NCBI GenBank assembly: GCA_963850525.1
Contig: CAWKLQ010000008.1
Coordinates: 744,001 to 808,000, forward strand
Source of the DNA: JAEMQF01 sp963850525
GTDB lineage: Bacteria > Pseudomonadota > Gammaproteobacteria > Burkholderiales > Burkholderiaceae_C
Length of the DNA stretch: 64,000 nt
Direction of reading: 5' to 3'
Part shown: one piece after another, positions 1-8,060 of the stretch
Layout: each line of letters starts with the position of its first letter
Position numbering within the stretch: the stretch's first letter is position 1
Program-made: the position numbers and the translations under genes
The notes under the pieces: generated by a model
Told to the model about the DNA's origin: nothing
The model's database searches: none
What the model saw: only the letters and a program-made list of their open reading frames with translations

Positions 1-1
1 C

Positions 2-133
2 CCGCCGCGTGCCACCGAGCCGGCGTGGATGCAAGGGTTCGGCACGCTGAAGCGATTGCGCAAGGAGACCGCGCGAGTGCAGGCCACCGTCGACGCCGAG
101 TTTCGCGTCATCGAGTCTGAGGACTTGCGTTGA
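2..133 (+). CDS. VapB-type antitoxin, C-terminal part (5' end outside window)
   Basis: The window opens inside an open frame that ends at the TGA at 131-133. The visible 43 residues are charged and end in ESEDLR. They include the stretch EPAWMQGFGTLKRL, which looks like the toxin-wrapping tail of a small antitoxin. The stop overlaps the TTG start of the PIN-domain toxin by four bases (TTGA), the usual coupling in vapBC pairs. The DNA-binding N-terminus lies upstream of the window, so the antitoxin subfamily (Phd or AbrB fold) cannot be told. The antitoxin would bind the toxin and repress the pair's promoter. Confidence 0.6.
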   Translation, partial: PPRATEPAWMQGFGTLKRLRKETARVQATVDAEFRVIESEDLR

Positions 134-507
134 TTCTCGACACGAATGCCTTGTCGGCGTTTGTCGATGGCGAGGCGACGGTGGGTGCGGTGCTTCGCGC
201 CCAACACCGGGCGGCGATTCCGGTCATCGTGCTGGGCGAGTTTCGCTACGGCATTGCAGCATCGAGGCATCGCAAGACGTACCAGGTTTGGCTCGAAACT
301 CACCTGCGAAGTTTCGATCTTCTGCCAATCACGGCTGACACCACGCTGCCCTACGCGAATTTGCGAACCACGTTGAAGGCGCTGGGAAAGCCGATCCCGG
401 CGAACGACGCCTGGATCGCTGCCCTGGCACTGCAGCAAGACATGCCCATCCTCAGCCGCGACGAGCACTTCGATGGGCTGCCCGATGTTCGGCGCGTCAG
501 TTGGTAA
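130..507 (+). CDS. vapC: PIN-domain ribonuclease toxin, VapC family
   Basis: This 125-residue protein has the full set of PIN-domain acidic residues: Asp4 in MILDTN, Glu37 in LGEFRYG, Asp93 in ANDAWIAA and Asp111 in LSRDEHF. In this family they hold Mg2+ for cleavage of RNA, often initiator tRNA. The length is normal for VapC. The start is TTG at 130, overlapping the antitoxin stop; no ATG precedes Asp4, so an alternative start would remove the first catalytic residue. The stop (505-507) overlaps the ATG of the next gene by one base, so the SDR may be read from the same transcript, although it is not a normal partner. Confidence 0.85.
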   Translation: MILDTNALSAFVDGEATVGAVLRAQHRAAIPVIVLGEFRYGIAASRHRKTYQVWLETHLRSFDLLPITADTTLPYANLRTTLKALGKPIPANDAWIAALALQQDMPILSRDEHFDGLPDVRRVSW

Positions 508-1283
508 TGGAATCACGCGTGCACACCGACCTGAAAGACAAAGTCATCCTCATCACCGGCGCGAGCACCGGCATCGGCGCCGCGGCGGCGCGCGGATTCG
601 GGCGTGTGGGCGCTGCGGTGGCGGTGCATTACCACTCGAGCGAAGGTGCGGCGCAGGGCGTTGCGGCCGACGTCATCGCGGCAGGCGGCCAGGCGCGAAC
701 ATTCCGCGCCGACGCGACGCGCGACGCCGACCTGGTCCTCCTCGTCGCGCAGGTGCACGAGCACTTCGGCCGCATCGACGTGCTCATCAACAACGCCGGC
801 AACGTGATCGAGCGCAAACCGTTTGCCGAGTCCGATTCGGCGTTCCTGAACGACATGCTCGACCTGAACGTGCGCTCCGTGGTCACGATGTGCCATGCGG
901 TGCTGCCGATTCTGCGCGCCCAAGGCCAGGGCAACATCATCAACGTCACGTCGATCGCCGCGCGCAACGGCGGCGGGCCCGGGGTCGTTCTGTATGCGGC
1001 AGCGAAAGGCTTCGTCAGCACGCTGACACGCGGCCTGGCAAAAGAATTCGCGCCGCACAAGATCCGCGTCAACGGCGTCGCGCCGGGAGTCATCCTCACG
1101 CCGCTGCACGAGCGTCACACGCCCCAGGCGACGCTCGATGCGCTGCAGGCCACCGTGCCGATGGGGCGACTGGGCACCGCTGACGAATGTGCGGGCGCGT
1201 TTCTGTTCCTGGCGTCGGACGCCGCGAGCGGCTACGTCACCGGCCAGATCATCGAGGTCAACGGCGGGCAGTTGATGCCGTAG
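507..1283 (+). CDS. SDR-family NAD(P)-dependent oxidoreductase (FabG-like)
   Basis: This is a classical short-chain dehydrogenase of 258 residues. The cofactor loop TGASTGIG is near residue 17, the NNAG motif near 95, and the catalytic triad is Ser149 (NVTSIAA), Tyr163 and Lys167 (YAAAK). The C-terminus (TGQIIEVNGGQLMP) is typical of the 3-oxoacyl-ACP reductase/glucose dehydrogenase group. It should carry out NAD(P)H-linked alcohol/ketone conversion in the cytosol; the substrate cannot be read. ATG at 507 is chosen because it overlaps the vapC stop; a TTG two codons upstream is also possible. The gene converges on the pyrimidine operon. Confidence 0.9.
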   Translation: MESRVHTDLKDKVILITGASTGIGAAAARGFGRVGAAVAVHYHSSEGAAQGVAADVIAAGGQARTFRADATRDADLVLLVAQVHEHFGRIDVLINNAGNVIERKPFAESDSAFLNDMLDLNVRSVVTMCHAVLPILRAQGQGNIINVTSIAARNGGGPGVVLYAAAKGFVSTLTRGLAKEFAPHKIRVNGVAPGVILTPLHERHTPQATLDALQATVPMGRLGTADECAGAFLFLASDAASGYVTGQIIEVNGGQLMP

Positions 1284-1336
1284 CCCGCGCACCGCGCAGC
1301 GCCTCGCGGCGCCGGCGCGGCGTTCCTCGCTCGTTA

Positions 1337-2335
1337 CTACTTCTGCGCAGCGAGCCAGATCTTGTCGGTCGTCGCGCCGGCGGGCTTCTTCGTGATCACC
1401 GGGTCGCTCTTGCCCTTCATCAGCGTGTCCACCGTGCGCTCGTAGGCCTTCATGTCGAGCTGGCCGGTCTTGCCGGTGCCTACCAGCTTGGCGATCTCGC
1501 CCATCATGCGCGCCTGGTGCGCCTCTTTCTGCGCGCCCGAGGCGTCGTTCTTCAGCACGATCTTCACCGCGTCGGCGGGATTCTTCACAGCGTCGTCCCA
1601 GCCCTTCATGCTCGCCTTGACGAAGCGCGCGAGTTTTTCGGCCATCTTCGCATCGGCGAGCGATTTTTCGGTCGCGTACAGGCCGTCCTCCAACGTCGCC
1701 ACGCCTTGGTCTTCGTATTTGAAGACGAGCAACTGATCCGGCTTCATGCCGGCGTCGATGAGCTGCCAGTATTCGTTGTACGTCATCGTGCTCACGCAGT
1801 CGGCCTGCTTCTGCAGTAGCGGGTCGACGTTGAAACCCTGCTTCAGCACTTTCACTCCGTCGGCAGCGCCGGTCGTCTTCAGGCCGAGTTTGTCCATCCA
1901 GCTCAGGAACGGGTACTCGTTGCCGAAGAACCAGACGCCGAGCGTCTTGCCTTTGAAGTCCGCCGGCGCCTTGATGCCGCTGTCTTTGCGGCACGTGAGC
2001 TGCATTCCGGAGCGCTGGAAGACCTGCGCGATGTTGACGATCGGAACGCCCTTTTCGCGCGTCGCGAGTGCCGAGGGCATCCAGTCGACGATCACGTCGG
2101 CGCCGCCGCCGGCGATCACTTGGCTCGGGTTGATGTCGGGGCCGCCTGCCTTGATCGTGACGTCCAGCCCGGCGTCCTTGTAGTAGCCCTTGTCCTTGGC
2201 GACGTAGTAGCCGGCAAACTGCGCCTGCGTGACCCACTTGAGTTGCAGCGTCAGCTTGTCTTGGGCCTGCGCAGCGCCTGCGCCGAATACCAGTGCCAGC
2301 GCCGGCACGAAGCGCGAAATCTTCTGCAATGTCAT
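1337..2335 (-). CDS. ABC transporter substrate-binding protein, NMT1/THI5-SsuA type, probably pyrimidine-related substrate
   Basis: The 332-residue protein has a clean signal peptide (about residues 1-24, ending GAGAAQAQ). It is followed by an NMT1/THI5-like fold: KLTLQLKWVTQAQFAG, then YYKDAGLDVTIKAGG and GADVIVDW. Such periplasmic proteins bind pyrimidines, thiamine precursors, nitrate or sulfonates. The ribosome site GGAG lies seven bases before the ATG at 2335. It is the last gene of an eight-gene leftward operon whose enzymes degrade uracil and thymine, so a pyrimidine or its dihydro/ureido derivative is the inferred ligand. Location in the periplasm follows from the signal peptide. Confidence 0.85.
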   Translation of the reverse strand: MTLQKISRFVPALALVFGAGAAQAQDKLTLQLKWVTQAQFAGYYVAKDKGYYKDAGLDVTIKAGGPDINPSQVIAGGGADVIVDWMPSALATREKGVPIVNIAQVFQRSGMQLTCRKDSGIKAPADFKGKTLGVWFFGNEYPFLSWMDKLGLKTTGAADGVKVLKQGFNVDPLLQKQADCVSTMTYNEYWQLIDAGMKPDQLLVFKYEDQGVATLEDGLYATEKSLADAKMAEKLARFVKASMKGWDDAVKNPADAVKIVLKNDASGAQKEAHQARMMGEIAKLVGTGKTGQLDMKAYERTVDTLMKGKSDPVITKKPAGATTDKIWLAAQK

Positions 2336-2390
2336 TTTGAGTCTCCTCGGAGGTTGGGGGTTAAACGCGGCGTTTCGATCGGGCGATCGG

Positions 2391-3329
2391 TCAGCCGTGG
2401 AAAGAAGGGTGCCATGATGTCATTGATCGCTCGATCAGCGCAATCAGGCCGTACAGCAGGGAACCGGCGAGCGCCGCGATCGCAATCGCGGCCCAGACGA
2501 CGTCGACGTTCATGCGCGCGACTTCGGCGCTGATGCGAAAGCCCAGGCCGTAGATCGGCGAGCCGAAAAATTCGGCGACGATCGCCGAGATCAACGCCAG
2601 CGTCGAGTTGATCTTCAGCGCATTGAAGACGAACGGCAGCGCGCTCGGCAGGCGCAGCTTGAGCAGCGTCGTGCGGTGGCCCGCGGCATAGGTGTGCATC
2701 AGGTCGCGGTGCATCGCATCCACCGATGCCAGCCCGGCAATTGTGTTCACGAGCATCGGGAAGAAGGTCACGATCGCCGCCACCGCCGCCTTGCTTTGCC
2801 AGTCGAAGCCGAACCACATCACCATGATCGGCGCGATGCCGACGATCGGCACGGCGCCCGCCAGGTTCGCCAGCGGCAGCAGGCCGCGCGCGAGCACGCT
2901 GTAGCGGTCGGCGAGCAGCGCCGCAAGCAAGCCTGAGGCGCAGCCCATCGTGTAGCCGGCGAGCACGGCATACGCCGTCTGCTTGAAGTCGGGCCAGAGC
3001 ACGGGCCAGCGCGCCACCAGCGCCTCGCCCACGGCGTGCGGCGCCGGCAGCAAGACACGCGGCACGTCCCAGCCGACGACGAGCACTTCCCACACGTAGA
3101 GCAGCGCGATTCCGAACAAGGCGGGGGCGAACAGCGCCAGCACCCGGCCCTGCAATTGCGCGAGCCGGCCGAGCACGAACCACAGCAACAGCACCCAGAG
3201 CGCGAGCAGCCACCACAGCGGCGCTGCGTCGGCGCCGCGTGGGCCGTCACCGCGCAGCGTCGCGAGCACGAACAGCGCGAGTGCTGCGAGCAGCGCCAGC
3301 GCTGCCATGCTGATGACGTGCCGCTTCAC
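2391..3329 (-). CDS. ABC transporter permease (BPD type), second of pair
   Basis: A 312-residue inner-membrane permease of the SsuC/TauC group. It has two N-terminal hydrophobic segments, then the binding-protein-dependent permease domain; the ATPase-contacting region reads HTYAAGHRTTLLKLRLPSALPF. The start is taken as GTG at 3329 because it overlaps the upstream stop in a GTGA; an in-frame ATG seven codons in is the alternative. The open frame extends further upstream, but that part lies over the neighbouring gene in another frame and is not coding. Together with the preceding permease it would form a heterodimeric channel fed by the binding protein at 1337-2335. Confidence 0.85.
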   Translation of the reverse strand: MKRHVISMAALALLAALALFVLATLRGDGPRGADAAPLWWLLALWVLLLWFVLGRLAQLQGRVLALFAPALFGIALLYVWEVLVVGWDVPRVLLPAPHAVGEALVARWPVLWPDFKQTAYAVLAGYTMGCASGLLAALLADRYSVLARGLLPLANLAGAVPIVGIAPIMVMWFGFDWQSKAAVAAIVTFFPMLVNTIAGLASVDAMHRDLMHTYAAGHRTTLLKLRLPSALPFVFNALKINSTLALISAIVAEFFGSPIYGLGFRISAEVARMNVDVVWAAIAIAALAGSLLYGLIALIERSMTSWHPSFHG

Positions 3330-4222
3330 GGCCGCGCCCCCATCGCACGCAACGCCGCGCGCTCGACCAGTGCCACCGCCGCGACCAGCATCACGCCGAG
3401 CAACGAGGCAGTGAACAACGCCGACCAGATCTGGATGGTCTGGCCGAAATACGAGCCCGACAGGAGCCGCGCGCCCAGGCCAGCCTGCGCGCCGGTGGGC
3501 AACTCGCCGACGATGGCGCCGATCAGGCTCGTCGCGATCGCGACCTTGGCGCTGGCAAACAGGAACGGCACGGCGGCGGGCAGGCGCAACTTCCAGAGCT
3601 GTTGCGGCCGGCTCGCGCTGTAAGTGCGCATCAGGTCGAGCTGCAGGATGTCCGGCGAGCGCAGCCCCTTCACCATGCCGATCGCGACCGGGAAGAAACA
3701 CAGGTACATCGAAATCACCGCCTTGCTCAAGAGCGGCGGGTAGCCCAGGCTGCCGAGCACGACGACGACCATCGGCGCAATCGCGAGAATCGGAATCGTC
3801 TGCGACGCGACGATCCACGGCAGCAGGCCGCTGTCGAGCACGCGGTTGTGCACGACGCCGACGGCGATCAGCGCGCCGAGCAACATGCCCAATGCGAAGC
3901 CGAGCGCTGTTGCCCAGAGCGTCACGCCGGCGTGATAGATCAGGCTGCGTGGGCTGTCGGGCGGGTTGTCGGCGATGCTGTGCCACCAATCGCTCGCGAT
4001 CTGGTGCGGCGCGGGCAGCACCGGGCGCTCCATCGACCAGGTCGAGTCGATGAGCTCGCGTGCGCCCCAGGCGTTGCCGATTCCCTCGAGGCGCTCGATC
4101 ACTTGCGGCGCGTTCAGCCCCACCGCGGCGCCGTACCAGAGAACGAGCAGCAGGCCGACCAGCCCGAGCACCGGACCCGCGTGGTGCGTTAGCCGCGCCT
4201 GCCAGGCCGCCTCAATCTTCAT
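3326..4222 (-). CDS. ABC transporter permease (BPD type), first of pair
   Basis: A 298-residue inner-membrane protein. A first membrane helix (about residues 17-35) is followed by a periplasmic stretch and a permease core with at least five hydrophobic helices. The coupling helix segment reads RTYSASRPQQLWKLRLPAAVPF, close to that of the partner permease. The start ATG at 4222 lies inside the end of the ATPase gene (11-base overlap) and its stop overlaps the next start, so the three transport genes are translationally linked. Its role is the membrane path of the presumed pyrimidine-derivative importer. Confidence 0.88.
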   Translation of the reverse strand: MKIEAAWQARLTHHAGPVLGLVGLLLVLWYGAAVGLNAPQVIERLEGIGNAWGARELIDSTWSMERPVLPAPHQIASDWWHSIADNPPDSPRSLIYHAGVTLWATALGFALGMLLGALIAVGVVHNRVLDSGLLPWIVASQTIPILAIAPMVVVVLGSLGYPPLLSKAVISMYLCFFPVAIGMVKGLRSPDILQLDLMRTYSASRPQQLWKLRLPAAVPFLFASAKVAIATSLIGAIVGELPTGAQAGLGARLLSGSYFGQTIQIWSALFTASLLGVMLVAAVALVERAALRAMGARP

Positions 4223-5030
4223 AGCTGTGGCCGGCGCGCAGCGCCGCGCGAACGCGCTGCGCGACCTCGGCGAATGCGGGGGTTTCGCGCACGTCCAGGC
4301 CGCGTCCGGCCGGCAAAACGTTGTCCATGACTTCGATGATTCGCCCCGGGCGTGGGCTCATCACGACGATGCGGTTCGACAAAAACACCGCTTCCGAAAT
4401 CGAATGCGTGACGAACACCACCGTCTTGCCGGTTCGCTCCCACAGGCGCAGCAATTGTTCGTTGAGATGGTCGCGGGTGATTTCGTCGAGTGCGCCGAAC
4501 GGCTCGTCCATCAGCAGCAGTTTCGGCTCGAGCGCCATCGCCCGCGCGATCGAGACGCGCTGCTGCATGCCGCCCGAGAGCTGCCACGGGAACTTGCGCG
4601 CAAAGCCCTCGAGGCCGACGAGCTCGAGCTGCTTCTCGGCGCGTGCGCGGCGCTCGCCTTCGGCAACGCCGATGATCTCAAGCGGCAGCATCACGTTGCG
4701 CAAGACGTTCCGCCAAGGGTAGAGCGCCGCCGCCTGGAATACATAACCATAGGCGCGGTCCAGGCGCGCCTGCTCCGGGCTGACGCCGTTCACGTTGATG
4801 TGCCCCGAGGTCGCGCGCTCCAGGTCGGCAATCACGCGCAGCAGTGTCGTCTTGCCGCAGCCCGACGGGCCGATCAGCGAGACGAACTCGCCGCGCTGAA
4901 TCGTCAGGTTCACATGGTCCAGCGCCGCCACCGGCGCGTCGGCGGTGTTGAATACGAGGGACAAGTCCCTCGCGTCAACAGCCGCCTTAGAGCCTGAGAG
5001 GCCATCGAATGCGCCCACGTGAGGTTCCAA
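4212..5030 (-). CDS. ABC transporter ATP-binding protein of the presumed pyrimidine importer
   Basis: The 272-residue protein has every ABC landmark: Walker A GPSGCGKTT, Q-loop (YVFQAAALYPW), signature LSGGMQQR, Walker B LLLMDEPFGALDE and H-loop VTHS. It belongs to the SsuB/TauB (nitrate/sulfonate/pyrimidine) group. The first ~15 codons (MEPHVGAFDGLSGSK) are encoded inside the left end of the nested inverted repeat at 4989-5255, so the present start codon and ribosome-site region appear to come from that element. Family members usually begin a few residues before the segment seen here as DARDLSLVF. A TTG in that segment is the only other start I see. Whether expression survives is unknown. 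Confidence 0.88.
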   Translation of the reverse strand: MEPHVGAFDGLSGSKAAVDARDLSLVFNTADAPVAALDHVNLTIQRGEFVSLIGPSGCGKTTLLRVIADLERATSGHINVNGVSPEQARLDRAYGYVFQAAALYPWRNVLRNVMLPLEIIGVAEGERRARAEKQLELVGLEGFARKFPWQLSGGMQQRVSIARAMALEPKLLLMDEPFGALDEITRDHLNEQLLRLWERTGKTVVFVTHSISEAVFLSNRIVVMSPRPGRIIEVMDNVLPAGRGLDVRETPAFAEVAQRVRAALRAGHSYED

Positions 5031-5255
5031 AACAGACTCAGTCTAGGCGCAAAGCGCAGCCGGGCTGGTGGCCCGGCGAGCATTTGCAACGACGAGTGAG
5101 TCCGTTTTGGAACCTCACCCTGCGGGCCGGGGTGCCCCAGGGCGCTGGTGGGTGTTGCGCCGCTTGCCCAGGCGTGAGCCTGGGCTGCGCGACGCGCCTA
5201 CCCCAGCGCCCTGGGGCACCCCGGCGTGGGCGCATTCGATGGCCTCTCAGGCTCT
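4989..5255. repeat. Nested inverted-repeat element (MITE-like), 267 bp
   Basis: The ends are perfect 31-bp inverted repeats (4989-5019 and 5225-5255, starting AGAGCCTGAGAGGCC). Inside lie a 22-bp pair with one mismatch (5019-5040/5097-5118), a perfect 22-bp pair (5127-5148/5203-5224) and a small hairpin at 5166-5185 (GCCCAGGC-gtga-GCCTGGGC). The DNA could form several stacked hairpins. It carries no transposase, so a miniature inverted-repeat element is the simplest reading. It sits between pydC and the ATPase gene of one operon and supplies the first codons of the latter. Transcribed hairpins here could also weaken read-through to the transport genes. Confidence 0.75.
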
Positions 5256-5261
5256 TAGCCA

Positions 5262-6524
5262 TCAGGCGGCGACCCCGGCACGCTCGAGCATCGCGTGCAG
5301 CAACACGTTGCAGCCGGCGCTGATGTGCTCGGGTTTTGCGTCTTCGATTTCGTTGTGGCTGATGCCGTCCTTGCACGGGATGAAGATCATCCCGGCCGGC
5401 GCGAGGCGCGCCATGTACACCGCGTCGTGCCCGGCGCCGGAGACGACCGGCATGTTGCTGTAGCCCAGCAGCGCTGCGGCACGCGCGACCGCGCTCACGC
5501 ACTCGGCGTGAAACGGTTGCGCCGGGTACGCCGACACGGGTTCGATCGTGATCGGCAAACCGCTCTCGGTGCTCAGCCGCGCTGCGACACCGCGGATGTC
5601 GGCGTCCATCGCATCGCACAGCGCGTCGCTCGCGTTGCGCAAGTCGATCGAAAACTTGACGCGACCCGGAATCACGTTGCGGCTGTTCGGGTGCACGTGC
5701 ACCATGCCCACCGTGCCGCGGCCGTGCGGCGGATGGCGGTGCGCACACGCGACGACTTCGCGCATCAGTACCGCGGCGACTTGCAGCGCGTCCTTGCGCA
5801 GCGCCATCGGCGTCGGGCCGGCGTGCGCTTCCATTCCGGTCACCGTGCAGTCGTACCAGCGAATGCCGAGCACGCCGCTGACGACGCCGATGGTCTTGTC
5901 GTTGTCTTCCAGCACCGGACCCTGCTCGATGTGCGTTTCGAAGTAATTGCCTATCGGGTGCGCGCCGGGCTCTTCGGTGCCGATGTAGCCGATGCGCGCG
6001 AGTTCGTCTTTCACCGATTTGCCTTCGGTGTCTTTCGCCGCGTACGCGTGTTCGAGCGTGAACGCCTTGGCGAACACGCCCGAACCCATCATCACCGGAA
6101 CGAAGCGCGAGCCCTCTTCATTCGTCCAGAAAGCGACTTCGATCGGTGCCTCGGTCTGCACGCCGTGGTCGTTGAGCGTTCGCACCACTTCGATGCCGGC
6201 GAGCACGCCGTAGTTGCCGTCGAACTTGCCGCCGGTGGGCTGCGTGTCGATGTGGCTGCCCGTCATCACGGGAGGCAGGCTGTTGTTGCGCCCGGGGCGG
6301 CGCATGAAGCCGTTGCCGATTTTGTCGATCGTGACCGTCATTCCCGCTTCGCGCGCCCAGCGCGTCACGAGGTCGCGGCCCTGCTTGTCCAGGTCCGTGA
6401 GTGTCAAGCGGCACACGCCGCCCTTGGGCGTGGCGCCTATCTTCGCCAGCTCCATGAGCGAGTTCCAGAGGCGCTTGCCGTCGATGCGCAGTTCGGTCGT
6501 GGTGGGGGCATGGGTGATGGCCAT
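5262..6524 (-). CDS. Zn-dependent amidohydrolase: N-carbamoyl-beta-alanine amidase (beta-ureidopropionase)
   Basis: This 420-residue M20-family hydantoinase/carbamoylase has the binuclear metal ligands in order: His in GSHIDTQ (~92), Asp in GGKFDGNYG (~102), Glu pair in TNEEGSRF (~137), His in ETHIEQGP and a C-terminal His in DGISHNE. GMEAHAGPTPM marks the dimerisation-domain substrate loop. It should hydrolyse N-carbamoyl-beta-alanine or -aminoisobutyrate to the beta-amino acid, CO2 and ammonia, the last step of reductive pyrimidine breakdown. It lies 35 bases downstream of the dihydropyrimidinase in the same operon, which supports this substrate over L-carbamoyl amino acids or allantoate. 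A ribosome site (AGGAG) precedes the ATG. Confidence 0.9.
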   Translation of the reverse strand: MAITHAPTTTELRIDGKRLWNSLMELAKIGATPKGGVCRLTLTDLDKQGRDLVTRWAREAGMTVTIDKIGNGFMRRPGRNNSLPPVMTGSHIDTQPTGGKFDGNYGVLAGIEVVRTLNDHGVQTEAPIEVAFWTNEEGSRFVPVMMGSGVFAKAFTLEHAYAAKDTEGKSVKDELARIGYIGTEEPGAHPIGNYFETHIEQGPVLEDNDKTIGVVSGVLGIRWYDCTVTGMEAHAGPTPMALRKDALQVAAVLMREVVACAHRHPPHGRGTVGMVHVHPNSRNVIPGRVKFSIDLRNASDALCDAMDADIRGVAARLSTESGLPITIEPVSAYPAQPFHAECVSAVARAAALLGYSNMPVVSGAGHDAVYMARLAPAGMIFIPCKDGISHNEIEDAKPEHISAGCNVLLHAMLERAGVAA

Positions 6525-6559
6525 GGAAGCTCTCCTGTATTCAGTGAGGTTGAGCAGAT

Positions 6560-8011
6560 TCAGCGTGGCACGGCGCTCGGCGCGAGCTCATGCGCGCGTT
6601 TCGCCACTGCCTGGAAGTTGGGGCCGAAAGGCGGACGTTTCAGGTAACGCCCCTGCCCTGCTTCAGCGCGCAAGTCGCCGTTCGCGTAAACGATGCGCCC
6701 GCGGCTCACGGTGTGGCTGGCGATGCCGCGCACCGTGCGCCCTTCGAAGATGTTGAAGTCGAGTTTTGAATGCTGCGTCTTCGCGGAAATTGTCTTTGTT
6801 CCCTGCGGGTCCCACAGCACCATGTCGGCGTCTGACCCTTCGGCGATCACGCCCTTGCGCGGGTACAGGTTGAACAGCTTGGCAGCGTTCGCCGACGTGA
6901 TCGCGACGAATTCGCTCGGCGTCAGGCGCCCGCTGTTCACGCCGGCGTCCCAGATCACGGCCATGCGCTCCTCGACGCCGCCGCAGCCGTTCGGGATCAA
7001 TGCAAAGTTGTCCTTGCCCGCCGCCTTTTGCGCTGCGCAGAACGTGCAGTGGTCGGTCGCGGTCGTGTGCAGGCTGCCCGATTGCAGGCCGCGCCAGAGG
7101 AATTCCTGATGCGCTTTGGGCCGGAACGGCGGGCTCATCACATGCGCCGCGGCGCGCGTGAAATCCGGGTCGCGATAGACGCTGTCGTCGATCAGCAAGT
7201 GCCCGGCGAGGACTTCGCCGTAGACGCGCTGGCCGCGCGCCCGCGCGCGCGCAATCGCCTCGGCGGATTCGATGCACGACACGTGCACGACGTAGATCGG
7301 CACGCCCAGCACGTCGGCAATCGCGATCGCGCGGTTCGCGGCTTCGCCCTCGACCATCGGCGGGCGCGACAGCGGGTGCCCTTCGGGGCCGGTGATCCCC
7401 ATCTTGAACACTTCCTGCTGGAGCAGGTAGACGAGCTCGCCGTTTTCGGCGTGCACCGTCGGCATCGCGCCGAGTTCGAGCGCGCGGCGGAAGCTGTTCA
7501 CGAGCGTCTCGTCGTCGCACATGATGGCGTTCTTGTACGCCATGAAGTGCTTGAAGCTGTTCACGCCTTCTTCTTTCACGAGCGTTCCCATGTCGGCGTG
7601 CACGGCATCGCTCCACCACGTCACCGCCACGTGAAAGCTGTAATCGGCAGCGGCTTTCTCGGCCCAGCCGCGCCATTTGCGGTATGCGTCAAGCAGCGGC
7701 TCCTGCGGTGCGGGGATGACGAAGTCGATGATGCTCGTCGTGCCCCCGGCGAGGCCCGCCGCCGTGCCGCTGAAGAAATCGTCGACCGCGACGGTGCCCA
7801 TGAACGGCAGTTGCATATGGGTGTGCGGGTCGATTGCGCCGGGCAGCAGGTACTGGCCGCTGCCGTCGAGCACTACCGCGCCCGCAGGCGCCTGGCGCGC
7901 CGCGGCTTCACCGACCGCGGCGATGCGCCCGTCGACGCAGAGCACGTCGGCAGCGCTTTCGCGATCCGCATTCACGACGGTCGCGCCGCGGATCAGAAGG
8001 GGCTGGGTCAT
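6560..8011 (-). CDS. hydA: Dihydropyrimidinase (D-hydantoinase)
   Basis: This cyclic amidohydrolase opens 5,6-dihydrouracil/thymine to the N-carbamoyl-beta-amino acid. Metal ligands are visible: the HTH pair in DPHTHMQLP, the carboxylated Lys in NSFKHFMAYK, His in VHAENGE, His in VVHVSC and Asp in TATDHC. At 483 residues it is the usual length. I chose ATG 8011 because AAGGAG lies eight bases upstream; an in-frame ATG nine codons earlier lacks such a site. It sits between preA and the carbamoylase gene, giving the enzymes in pathway order. The product is cytosolic and acts as a tetramer in known homologues. Confidence 0.93.
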   Translation of the reverse strand: MTQPLLIRGATVVNADRESAADVLCVDGRIAAVGEAAARQAPAGAVVLDGSGQYLLPGAIDPHTHMQLPFMGTVAVDDFFSGTAAGLAGGTTSIIDFVIPAPQEPLLDAYRKWRGWAEKAAADYSFHVAVTWWSDAVHADMGTLVKEEGVNSFKHFMAYKNAIMCDDETLVNSFRRALELGAMPTVHAENGELVYLLQQEVFKMGITGPEGHPLSRPPMVEGEAANRAIAIADVLGVPIYVVHVSCIESAEAIARARARGQRVYGEVLAGHLLIDDSVYRDPDFTRAAAHVMSPPFRPKAHQEFLWRGLQSGSLHTTATDHCTFCAAQKAAGKDNFALIPNGCGGVEERMAVIWDAGVNSGRLTPSEFVAITSANAAKLFNLYPRKGVIAEGSDADMVLWDPQGTKTISAKTQHSKLDFNIFEGRTVRGIASHTVSRGRIVYANGDLRAEAGQGRYLKRPPFGPNFQAVAKRAHELAPSAVPR

Positions 8012-8060
8012 GGGAATCTCCTTCACGAGTGGGTGCATTGGGTCGAGTCTCGCCCCGCCA

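Noticed and set aside
2391..3989. An apparent 532-codon permease fusion
   Set aside because: The extra N-terminal part overlaps the first permease gene in another frame; GTG at 3329 with a GTGA overlap is the natural start.
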